A stretch of DNA of 8,968 bases, taken from NCBI GenBank assembly GCA_937901695.1, contig CALDJN010000194.1, positions 1 to 8,968 of the forward strand. The letters run 5' to 3'. Each line of letters begins with the position of its first letter. Position 1 is the stretch's first letter. This document shows positions 1 through 6,551 of the stretch, in pieces. The translations under genes and the position numbers were made by a program. Source of the DNA: an uncultured Anaerocolumna sp. GTDB lineage: Bacteria; Bacillota; Clostridia; Lachnospirales; Lachnospiraceae. The notes beneath the pieces were generated by a model. That model saw only the letters and a program-made list of their open reading frames with translations. It was not told the DNA's origin and did not search any database.

Positions 1-887
1 TTAATACAAAGGATGGTTCCTTTTATTCCTTTGCGTTTACTTCCAGAATGCCAAAGCTAAATACTAATAACCCTGAGGTAATTCAGTATTTGCTGGAGGT
101 TGTGGAATACTGGGTGAAAAATTTTGATATTGATGGTCTTAGGCTTGACGTAGCCAATGAAGTATCTCACAGATTCTGTAAAGATTTACGAAGGCTGACC
201 AAAGAGTTAAAACCGGATTTTTATATATTAGGGGAGATATGGCATGATGCAATTACCTGGCTACATGGAGATGAATTGGATGGAGTTATGAATTATCCGC
301 TAGCCACCTCTATAGCAGATTTTTGGGTTTATACAGAGAAAACTAACTATGATTTTGAATGTGCCATTAATCATAATTTTACTATGTATATGCAGCAGAC
401 CAATGATGTTTTATTCAATTTATTGGATTCCCATGATACGAATAGGCTGATAGATAAGGTAAAAGATATTGATATTTTTTATCAACAGTTAGCGGTACTG
501 TTTACCATGCCAGGCAGTCCATGTATTTATTATGGAACAGAACTTGCAATGGAAGGAAGCTATGATCCAGACTGCCGCAGATGTATGCCCTGGGAAGATA
601 TAGATAAAGGGTTATATAAGGATAGAATTGAAATTGTAAAGGCACTGATTCATTTAAGAAAAGCTAATAAAGCTTTTAAAAGCAGACATTTTCATTTTAT
701 AGAGGATAAGAACAATCCAAGAGTGATTCACTACATAAAAACAGATGAAGATCAAAGCCAAGTCGAAGTCATTTTAAATTGTTCTAGGGAAAGTATTGTA
801 GTTAAAAGGAAAGGTAATGAATTATTTATCCTATTAAATGCAGACACTATTTTAAAACCCAAAGGTGTTTTTATTCAGCAAATATAA
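1..887 (+). CDS. Neopullulanase / cyclomaltodextrinase / maltogenic amylase (GH13), 5'-truncated by window edge
   Basis: Alpha-amylase superfamily enzyme expected to cleave alpha-1,4 (and possibly alpha-1,6) bonds in dextrins or cyclodextrins. The frame stays open from base 3 into the ATG at 48, and the residues before it (NTKDGSFYSFAFTSR) fit the family, so ATG 48 is internal and about 294 C-terminal residues are visible. MPKLN at 48-62 is the fifth conserved region, typical of the neopullulanase subfamily. Region II GLRLDVANEV carries the nucleophile Asp (codon 147-149). Region III LGEIWH carries the acid/base Glu (234-236). Region IV LLDSHD carries the transition-state Asp (435-437). The catalytic set visible here is complete; region I and any N-terminal starch-binding domain lie upstream of the window. 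A short C-terminal beta domain follows. The family is usually about 580 residues and cytoplasmic; location cannot be judged without the N-terminus. The exact substrate within the subfamily is uncertain. No terminator is evident after the stop, so read-through towards malQ is possible. Confidence 0.93.
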   Translation, partial: NTKDGSFYSFAFTSRMPKLNTNNPEVIQYLLEVVEYWVKNFDIDGLRLDVANEVSHRFCKDLRRLTKELKPDFYILGEIWHDAITWLHGDELDGVMNYPLATSIADFWVYTEKTNYDFECAINHNFTMYMQQTNDVLFNLLDSHDTNRLIDKVKDIDIFYQQLAVLFTMPGSPCIYYGTELAMEGSYDPDCRRCMPWEDIDKGLYKDRIEIVKALIHLRKANKAFKSRHFHFIEDKNNPRVIHYIKTDEDQSQVEVILNCSRESIVVKRKGNELFILLNADTILKPKGVFIQQI

Positions 888-911
888 GGAAAGTGTAGTG
901 AGAAATCCCAG

Positions 912-1046
912 GCAAGTTTGCATTTCTAAAAATGGAGGATACAACACTCCTAAGCAAGTTTGCATCCTGAAAGGGGGAGATACAACACTCCTAAGCAAGC
1001 CTGCATTTCCGAAAAAGGGAGACACAACACTCCACGCAAGCCTCAT
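912..1046. repeat. Tandem array of ~41-42 bp intergenic repeats (three full units plus a degenerate fourth)
   Basis: Units start at 912 (42 bp), 954 (41 bp) and 995 (41 bp), with a degenerate fourth start at 1036. Each opens with GCAAGYYTGCAT, continues through a purine-rich block ending near GGAG, and closes with ACAACACTCC (941-950, 982-991, 1024-1033). GGAG and CTCC within each unit (934-937/947-950, 976-979/988-991, 1018-1021/1030-1033) could pair as a weak 4-bp stem with an 8-9 nt loop. The array is visibly richer in G/C than the flanking genes. Frames run through it on both strands, but the 42/41/41 spacing shifts the reading frame between units, which argues against coding. Function is unknown; it may be one copy of a dispersed intergenic repeat. 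Confidence 0.8.
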
Positions 1047-1084
1047 ACAATTTCCGAGGGGCGCAGGAAATCATGTACAATTTT

Positions 1085-1117
1085 TATATTTATAATAGAT
1101 TCATTTTTAGCTATACT
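1085..1117 (+). promoter_or_regulatory. Candidate promoter region for malQ-glgP
   Basis: An A/T-rich stretch between the repeat array and malQ holds a perfect -10 hexamer, TATAAT at 1091-1096. No good -35 lies 16-18 bp upstream (aaatca at the 17-bp spacing). An alternative is TTTATA (1089-1094) with TATACT (1112-1117) at 17 bp spacing, but that start would leave almost no leader before the ribosome binding site at 1126. The location suits a promoter; the exact element is unresolved, and malQ might also be reached by read-through from the upstream GH13 gene. Confidence 0.35.
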
Positions 1118-1143
1118 CGCAAGTTTGGAGGAAAAAAAGATTT

Positions 1144-2595
1144 ATGAGAGAAGCAGGAATACTATTACCTTTATCATCCTTACCGTCAAATTATGGAATT
1201 GGCGATATGGGTCCATATAGTTTTGAATTGATTGATTTATTAAAAACAGGTGGTTTTCGCATATGGCAGATACTACCTCTTAATCCCTTGGGATTTGGTA
1301 ACTCACCTTACCAGCCATACTCCTCATTTGCAGGTGATGAGATTTATATAAGTCTTGATGAATTGTATGAGGAAGGTTTATTAACGAAAAGGCCGCCAAA
1401 GTTTCAAAAAAACAGTAAATCGGTTGATTATGAAAAAGTAAGAAAATTTAAAGAAATTTATTTAAAAGAAGCTTTTCTTCATTTTACAGAGGATACGGAT
1501 TATAAGGACTTTATAAAACAGGAATGGGTATATCTTTATGCCGTATATCTTACACTAAAAAAGAAAAATGACTTAAGGTGCTGGAATGAATGGGATAAGG
1601 CACAGAAGGAATGGATAAAAACAAGGGAGTTTGATATATCTGTATATAAAGAAGAAATACATTATGAAATGTTTATCCAGTATATCTTCTACAAACAATG
1701 GATGAAAGTAAAGACATATGCCAGTCAAAACGGCATTCGGATTATGGGGGATATTCCGTTCTACGTAGGAATTGATTCTTTAGATGTATGGGCAAATCAG
1801 GAGTGCTTTTTACTTGGAGAAGACGGAAAACCCACATTTATTGCAGGAGTTCCACCAGATTATTTTAGTGCTACCGGTCAAAGGTGGGGAAATCCAATCT
1901 ATAACTGGGATTATTTAAAAAAGCAAGGTTATCAGTTTTGGTTAGACAGAATAGCTTATAACAGTAAGCTGTTTGATATTATCCGCATTGATCATTTCCG
2001 GGCTTTTGATACCTACTGGAAAATACCTGCTACCTGTGAAACTGCTATTGAGGGTGAATGGTTAGAAGCACCCGGCTATGAAGTGTTTGACTTAATCGGT
2101 AAGAAATTACCGGAAGTTGAAATTATTGCAGAAGATTTAGGAGATTTAAGGGAAGAAGTTCATGTACTTAAAAACCATTATGGATTAAAGGGAATGAAAA
2201 TCCTTCAATTTACATTTGATCCAAATGAAAATAATAATAATTTTGAAGATATTGAAAATATGGTTATTTATACGGGAAGTCATGACAATCAGACCATAAA
2301 AGGCTGGTATTTATCACAGGATAAAGAAACACGGAATCGGATTAGAAAATCTTTAAAGAAATTAGGCTATGATGACAGAATCATTTCCAAACGATTTGTA
2401 CGACTAACCTTAGATAGTATTGCAGAAATGGCAATCCTGCCATTACAGGATTTAATTAATTTAGGTGATGAAGCCAGAATTAATACTCCTGGTACACTTG
2501 GCTCACCTAATTGGGAATGGAAATTAGACAATTTTAGTAAGTTTAAAAAAGAAATCGGTAATTTAAAGGAATTCATTACTGCGAGTAAAAGGTAA
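1144..2595 (+). CDS. malQ: 4-alpha-glucanotransferase (amylomaltase, GH77)
   Basis: Cytoplasmic disproportionating enzyme that moves glucan segments between maltodextrins, releasing glucose and building longer chains suited to phosphorylase. At 483 residues it matches the compact bacterial amylomaltase type (about 500). The N-terminus REAGILLPLSSLPSNYGIGD is the conserved family start, which fixes ATG 1144. A GGAGG ribosome binding site at 1127-1131 lies 12 nt upstream, slightly long. GH77 landmarks are GDIPFYVGIDSLDVWAN (202-218), the 250s-loop region with PPDYFSATGQRWGNPIYNWD (237-256), nucleophile Asp283 in RIDHFRAFDTYW, acid/base Glu330 in IIAEDLG, and Asp381 in YTGSHDN. All three catalytic carboxylates are present. 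The C-terminal part ends with INTPGTLGSPNWEWK (446-460), also typical. It is followed after 24 nt by glgP, so the two are very probably co-transcribed. The assignment is firm; nothing looks truncated. Confidence 0.97.
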   Translation: MREAGILLPLSSLPSNYGIGDMGPYSFELIDLLKTGGFRIWQILPLNPLGFGNSPYQPYSSFAGDEIYISLDELYEEGLLTKRPPKFQKNSKSVDYEKVRKFKEIYLKEAFLHFTEDTDYKDFIKQEWVYLYAVYLTLKKKNDLRCWNEWDKAQKEWIKTREFDISVYKEEIHYEMFIQYIFYKQWMKVKTYASQNGIRIMGDIPFYVGIDSLDVWANQECFLLGEDGKPTFIAGVPPDYFSATGQRWGNPIYNWDYLKKQGYQFWLDRIAYNSKLFDIIRIDHFRAFDTYWKIPATCETAIEGEWLEAPGYEVFDLIGKKLPEVEIIAEDLGDLREEVHVLKNHYGLKGMKILQFTFDPNENNNNFEDIENMVIYTGSHDNQTIKGWYLSQDKETRNRIRKSLKKLGYDDRIISKRFVRLTLDSIAEMAILPLQDLINLGDEARINTPGTLGSPNWEWKLDNFSKFKKEIGNLKEFITASKR

Positions 2596-2619
2596 TTGCC
2601 GCATAAGGAAGGAATAGGA

Positions 2620-4869
2620 ATGTTAGCAGAGATATTACAAAAAAAATATAATAAGACTCTTAAGGAATGCAGCAACGAAGAAATATATTTTAGCCTATTG
2701 GAAATGACAAAAGAAATGGCTGAAAAAAAATATAGGAAAGATACAGGTAAAAAGGTTTACTATATTTCAGCAGAATTTTTAATTGGTAAATTATTATCCA
2801 ATAATCTGATAAATTTAGGAATTTATGATGAAATCAGAGAAGAATTAAGGCAGAATGGCAAATCTATTACAGAAGTTGAGGATATTGAACTGGAGCCCTC
2901 TCTGGGAAATGGAGGACTTGGAAGGTTAGCAGCATGTTTTCTGGATTCTATTGCATCACTTGGGTTGAATGGGGATGGTATTGGATTAAACTATCATTTT
3001 GGATTATTTCGGCAGGTTTTTAAAGATTGTCTCCAGAAAGAAACCATTAATCCCTGGATTACAGATGAAAGCTGGCTTATAAAGAGAGATAAGTCTTATA
3101 CAGTGAATTTTAAGGACTTCACAGTAAAATCAAAGCTTTATGATATAGCAGTTACAGGTTATGATAACCGTACCAATTGGCTGCATTTATTTGATATAGA
3201 AACTGTTGATGAATCTATAGTAAAAGAGGGAATTTCCTTTGAAAAGGCAGATATTGAAAAAAACCTTACTTTATTCTTATACCCTGATGACAGTGATGAA
3301 AAGGGTGAACTTTTAAGAATCTACCAACAGTATTTTATGGTCAGCAACGCTGCACAGATGATTTTAGAAGAATGTATCCTTAAGGGAAGCAATCTCCATG
3401 ATTTATATGATTATGCAGTAATTCAGATTAATGACACTCATCCGACTATGGTAATACCGGAATTAATCCGCCTGCTTATGGAGCGAGGCATAGAAATGGA
3501 TGAGGCAATTGATATTGTTTCTAAAACTTGTGCTTACACTAACCATACTATTTTATCAGAAGCCCTAGAAAAATGGCCTGTTAAGTATCTGAAAAAAGTA
3601 GTGCCTCACCTGCTTCCTATTATTGAAGTATTGGATGATAAAGTGAGAAGGAAATTTGACAATCCTACGGTGGCAATTATTGATAAACAGGATAGAGTGC
3701 ATATGGCACATATTGATATACACTATAGCTTTAGTGTAAATGGTGTTGCGGCACTTCACACGGAAATCTTAAAACAAAACGAGTTAAACAATTTTTATAA
3801 GATTTATCCTGAAAAGTTTAATAATAAAACCAATGGAATTACGTTCCGCCGTTGGTTATTGCATTGCAATTATGATTTGGCTGCATATTTAACGGATTTA
3901 ATCGGAGATGGATTTAAAAAGGATGCTGACCAGCTAAAAAAACTTTTGGATTTTAAAGAAGATACCAAGGTTTTAAATACCTTACTTGATATTAAGCATA
4001 AAAATAAAAAAGCCCTAAAAGAGTATTTGCTTAAGAATCAAGGTATTGAAATTGACGAAAATTCTATCTTTGATATTCAGGTTAAGCGTTTGCATGAATA
4101 TAAAAGACAGCAAATGAATGCTTTATATATCATTCATAAATATCTTGAAATTAAGAATGGTAAAATACCTACAACACCAATTACATTAATATTCGGAGCA
4201 AAGGCAGCCCCTGCTTATATTATTGCAAAAGACATCATACATTTGATTTTATGTCTTCAGGAATTGATAAATAATGATAAAGAGGTAAATCCTTATCTTA
4301 AAGTAGTTATGGTAGAAAATTATAACGTAACGCTGGCTGAAAAGTTAATTCCGGCATGTGATATATCAGAACAGATTTCTTTGGCTTCAAAGGAAGCCAG
4401 CGGTACCGGTAATATGAAATTTATGCTTAACGGCGCTATTACACTGGGTACTATGGATGGAGCAAACGTAGAGATTGCAGAATTGGTTGGTAAAGATAAC
4501 ATATATATCTTTGGTAAGTCCAGTGAAGAAGTAATAGCACATTATGAAAACAAAGATTATATTCCGAAAGACTACTACCATAAGGATAAGGAAATCCATC
4601 AAATGGTTGACTTTATTGTAAGCGATACCTTAATGAAAATCGGTAAAAAGGAGAATTTGGAACGCCTGCACAATGAGTTAATCAATAAAGACTGGTTTAT
4701 GACTTTGTTAGATATTAAAGAGTACATGGCGAAAAAAGAAGAGGTAATAGCAGATTATGAAGATAGAGAAAAATGGTCAAAAATGATGTTGGAAAACATT
4801 AGCAGAGCGGGCTTCTTCTCTTCTGACAGAACTATTTCAGAGTATAATGAGGATATATGGAAGTTATGA
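2620..4869 (+). CDS. glgP: Alpha-glucan (glycogen/maltodextrin) phosphorylase, GT35
   Basis: Cytoplasmic PLP enzyme that cleaves the non-reducing end of alpha-1,4-glucans with phosphate to give glucose-1-phosphate. I chose ATG 2620 (749 residues) because AAGGAAGG at 2605-2612 lies just upstream; an in-frame TTG at 2596 would add eight residues but would put this binding site inside the gene. Numbered from 2620: ELEPSLGNGGLGRLAACFLD (90-109) is the N-terminal glucan/active-site segment. QVKRLHEYKRQ (487-497) carries the phosphate-contacting Lys489/Arg490. SGTGNMKFMLNGA carries the PLP lysine, Lys600 (codon 4417-4419), followed by GTMDGANVE. NGITFRRW (405-412) is also conserved. The length is that of the shorter clostridial phosphorylases, below the E. 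coli enzymes of about 800. Position after malQ suggests maltodextrin as the working substrate (a malP role), but sequence alone does not separate this from glycogen breakdown. Confidence 0.96.
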   Translation: MLAEILQKKYNKTLKECSNEEIYFSLLEMTKEMAEKKYRKDTGKKVYYISAEFLIGKLLSNNLINLGIYDEIREELRQNGKSITEVEDIELEPSLGNGGLGRLAACFLDSIASLGLNGDGIGLNYHFGLFRQVFKDCLQKETINPWITDESWLIKRDKSYTVNFKDFTVKSKLYDIAVTGYDNRTNWLHLFDIETVDESIVKEGISFEKADIEKNLTLFLYPDDSDEKGELLRIYQQYFMVSNAAQMILEECILKGSNLHDLYDYAVIQINDTHPTMVIPELIRLLMERGIEMDEAIDIVSKTCAYTNHTILSEALEKWPVKYLKKVVPHLLPIIEVLDDKVRRKFDNPTVAIIDKQDRVHMAHIDIHYSFSVNGVAALHTEILKQNELNNFYKIYPEKFNNKTNGITFRRWLLHCNYDLAAYLTDLIGDGFKKDADQLKKLLDFKEDTKVLNTLLDIKHKNKKALKEYLLKNQGIEIDENSIFDIQVKRLHEYKRQQMNALYIIHKYLEIKNGKIPTTPITLIFGAKAAPAYIIAKDIIHLILCLQELINNDKEVNPYLKVVMVENYNVTLAEKLIPACDISEQISLASKEASGTGNMKFMLNGAITLGTMDGANVEIAELVGKDNIYIFGKSSEEVIAHYENKDYIPKDYYHKDKEIHQMVDFIVSDTLMKIGKKENLERLHNELINKDWFMTLLDIKEYMAKKEEVIADYEDREKWSKMMLENISRAGFFSSDRTISEYNEDIWKL

Positions 4870-4940
4870 GTGAGCTTAAATTAATGGCTGACAAAATAGT
4901 AACGGGTTATATATTGAAAGAATATAGAAGGTATAAGTAA
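4866..4940 (+). CDS. Possible 24-residue small protein or gene remnant overlapping the glgP stop
   Basis: ATG 4866 overlaps the glgP TGA as ATGA, the classic arrangement for coupled translation. The frame runs 24 codons to TAA at 4938-4940. The product is basic and starts MSELKLMADKIVTGY. I do not recognise a known small protein. The segment LKLMADKIVTGYILKE loosely resembles the N-terminus of biotin synthase (BioB) family radical-SAM proteins, which often begin with a leader of the ADKI-x-GY type. It could therefore be the stub of a lost downstream gene, but this is an impression from memory and the match is short. GGAAG at 4858-4862 is too near the ATG to be a good independent ribosome binding site. 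It may equally be a chance frame. Confidence 0.25.
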   Translation: MSELKLMADKIVTGYILKEYRRYK

Positions 4941-4966
4941 TCTTAATTAATGAAGTAAAATGTAAA

Positions 4967-5021
4967 AACATATGTTATGTTTAAAACGTGTTTTAAAAAA
5001 ATATATATGAAAACATGTTTT
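4967..5021. promoter_or_regulatory. malE: Cluster of palindromes upstream of malE (candidate operators)
   Basis: Three inverted repeats lie 97-151 bp before the malE start. AACATATGTT (4967-4976) is a perfect 10-bp palindrome. TTAAAAC-GT-GTTTTAA (4981-4996) has perfect 7-bp arms. AAAAC-AT-GTTTT (5010-5021) is a perfect 12-bp palindrome. The last two share the core AAAAC-RT-GTTTT with centres 27 bp apart, which suggests a repeated binding site for a dimeric regulator. The first contains AAAACG, as in catabolite-responsive elements, but the second lacks the central CG, so a pure CcpA site is unlikely. The regulator is not identified; no regulator gene is in the window. A/T richness makes such palindromes easier to get by chance. 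Confidence 0.45.
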
Positions 5022-5047
5022 GTAAGGAACATATTTGTTTAAGGCAT

Positions 5048-5080
5048 TTTATGATATAGATTTTGGTGACTATAGTCATC
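5048..5080 (+). promoter_or_regulatory. malE: Candidate malE promoter with overlapping palindrome TGACTATAGTCA
   Basis: A perfect 12-bp palindrome, TGACTATAGTCA, lies at 5067-5078; with flanking bases, 5065-5080 could fold in RNA as a 6-bp stem with a UAUA loop. It contains TATAGT (5071-5076), a good -10 match, with a weak -35-like TTTATG at 5048-5053, 17 bp upstream. Alternatively TATGAT at 5050-5055 is the -10, and the palindrome would cover the transcription start. Either way the palindrome sits where a repressor would block initiation. Which hexamer is used cannot be decided from the sequence. Confidence 0.4.
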
Positions 5081-5117
5081 TCAATTAATCTAAAAAACTT
5101 AAAGGAGAGGTAGAATT

Positions 5118-6413
5118 ATGAAAAAGAAACTTTTTAGCCTAATTATGGTTACCACATTAGTTGTATCTTTAGTTGGTTGTGGTAAAAAGACGGAAACTCC
5201 GTCAACGGATGACAACAAAGCAGAAACAACACAGGCTCCAAAAGCAACGGAAGAACCTGTAAAAGCTGAGGATGTTACTTTAAAAGTCTGGGCACCTGAA
5301 AACCAGATCAAAGATGGAACAATGGATTCCATGACAAAGTCCTTCCAGGCATTACATCCGGAATGGAACATAACTTTTACTGTTGAAACACAAGGAGAGG
5401 ACACAGCAAAAGATGAAATCTTAAAGGATGTTGGAGCAGCAGGTGACGTATTCTTCTTTGCAAATGATCAATTAAATGAACTTGTAAATGCAGGTGCAAT
5501 TGCAAAGCTTGGTGGCTCTACAGAAGAAATGGTTAAAACAACTATGGCAGAATCTGTTGTTAATACAGTAAAAGTAGATGATGCTATTTATGCAATTCCT
5601 TTTACACATAATACATTCTTTATGTACTATGATAAATCACTTTTAAACGAAAATGATATTAAATCTATTGAAGGCATTATGGCAAAAGACACTCCTGAAA
5701 ATGTATACAATTTCTATTTTGAATCAGCAGGGGGCTGGAAATTAGGCGCTTGGTATTATGGTGCAGGTTTAACAATCTATGGAGATAGCCAGACTGATTT
5801 TGCAGCAGGAGCAAACTGGAATAATGAAACAGGTATAGCTGTAACAAATTACTTAATAGATTTAATTAACAATCCAAAAACAGCTTATGATGGAGAAATT
5901 TCCCTTTCTGAATTAGCAGCAGATCATAGAATCGGTGCTTGGTTTGATGGCTCTTGGAATTATAATTTATACAAAGAAGCTTTAGGTGATGATTTAGGTT
6001 TAGCAGTAATTCCTACCTTTAACCCTGATGGACATGATTATCAGTTAAAAAGTTTCTATGGTTCAAAAGCAATCGGTGTTAACTCCCATGCAGCTAACCC
6101 TGCTGTAGCAGTAGCTTTTGCCGCATACCTTGGAAGTGAAGAAATGCAGTTACAACGTTTTGAAGAAACCGGTCAAGTTCCTACTAATTTAAAAGCTGGT
6201 GAATCAGAAGCAGTTCAGGCAGATGAAGTAGCTAAAGTTATTGTAGAAGAGGCAAATACTGCATCTGTTATGCAGCCTACATCTTCTGAATTCAGCTCAA
6301 GATACTGGTCAAATGCAGGTGGTATTGCAACTGAAATAAGAAGTGGTGAGTTAAATAAGAATAATGCACAACAAAAATTAGATACTTTTGTTTCCTCTTT
6401 AAAAGTAGAGTAA
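5118..6413 (+). CDS. malE: Maltose/maltodextrin ABC transporter substrate-binding lipoprotein
   Basis: Extracytoplasmic family 1 solute-binding protein that captures maltodextrins and delivers them to MalFG. The N-terminus MKKKLF plus hydrophobic stretch 8-19 ends in the lipobox SLVGC, giving a lipidated Cys21 and membrane anchoring, as in Gram-positives. Residues 22-50 form a Thr/Glu/Pro-rich linker. The binding domain follows, with LKVWAPENQ (55-63) at the first strand, GDVFFFANDQLNELVNAGAIAKL (spanning 109-131), AIPFTHNTFFMYYDKSLL (159-176), the aromatic GGWKLGAWYYGAGL (205-218), RIGAWFDGSWNYNLY (271-285) and GLAVIPTFNPDG (294-305). These are landmarks of the maltose/maltodextrin subgroup; the many Trp/Tyr residues suit sugar stacking. 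The length of 431 is normal. The start is fixed by AAAGGAGAGG at 5101-5110. It is the first gene after a palindrome-rich control region and is followed by the permease genes. The exact sugar chain length preferred is not readable from the sequence. Confidence 0.94.
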   Translation: MKKKLFSLIMVTTLVVSLVGCGKKTETPSTDDNKAETTQAPKATEEPVKAEDVTLKVWAPENQIKDGTMDSMTKSFQALHPEWNITFTVETQGEDTAKDEILKDVGAAGDVFFFANDQLNELVNAGAIAKLGGSTEEMVKTTMAESVVNTVKVDDAIYAIPFTHNTFFMYYDKSLLNENDIKSIEGIMAKDTPENVYNFYFESAGGWKLGAWYYGAGLTIYGDSQTDFAAGANWNNETGIAVTNYLIDLINNPKTAYDGEISLSELAADHRIGAWFDGSWNYNLYKEALGDDLGLAVIPTFNPDGHDYQLKSFYGSKAIGVNSHAANPAVAVAFAAYLGSEEMQLQRFEETGQVPTNLKAGESEAVQADEVAKVIVEEANTASVMQPTSSEFSSRYWSNAGGIATEIRSGELNKNNAQQKLDTFVSSLKVE

Positions 6414-6496
6414 GAATAGTGTAATACCATTACAAACAAGATTAGAGTTAAATTTACAAGAATGATTCCAATGTTTGAGGGAATATATAGTAAATA

Positions 6497-6524
6497 GGGA
6501 GGCTGCAAATAACTTGCAGCTCCC
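6497..6524 (+). other. Bulged stem-loop between malE and malF
   Basis: GGGAG (6497-6501), a bulged G (6502) and CTGCAA (6503-6508) pair with TTGCAG (6514-6519) and CTCCC (6520-6524), giving 11 pairs around a 5-nt loop. The following bases, CTTCTATCTT, are not a clean T-run, so a full rho-independent terminator is unlikely. More plausible is partial attenuation, or protection of the malE 3' end, so that binding protein is made in excess over permease. That role is inferred from the position. Confidence 0.7.
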
Positions 6525-6551
6525 CTTCTATCTTAAGAAAGGAGTTGGATT

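Noticed and set aside
48..50. ATG 48 as the true start of the first gene
   Set aside because: The frame is open upstream to the window edge with family-like residues, and MPKLN is an internal conserved region of GH13 neopullulanases.
852..1046. 64-codon - strand frame and + strand frames at 865-1095 and 960-1220, with repetitive peptides
   Set aside because: They are translations of the tandem repeat array. The unit spacing of 42/41/41 bp breaks the frame, no convincing ribosome binding sites are present, and the + strand frames run into malQ or end near its leader.
912..1046. CRISPR array
   Set aside because: Units are contiguous and similar over almost their full length, with no unique spacers between constant repeats, and no cas genes are nearby.
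2596..2619. TTG start giving an eight-residue longer phosphorylase
   Set aside because: The AAGGAAGG ribosome binding site lies inside this extension, and ATG 2620 has ideal spacing from it.
2367..2675. - strand frames of 60-102 codons at 2367-2675, 3565-3759, 4320-4602, 5099-5404, 6215-6508 and 8347-8577
   Set aside because: All lie opposite strongly supported genes, have no recognisable protein features or ribosome binding sites, and are explained by the complementary coding sequence.
4981..4996. Classical CcpA catabolite-responsive element
   Set aside because: It contains AAAACG, but its symmetry centre is GT and its partner site lacks the central CG, so the shared motif is not cre-like. 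A role for CcpA is not excluded.
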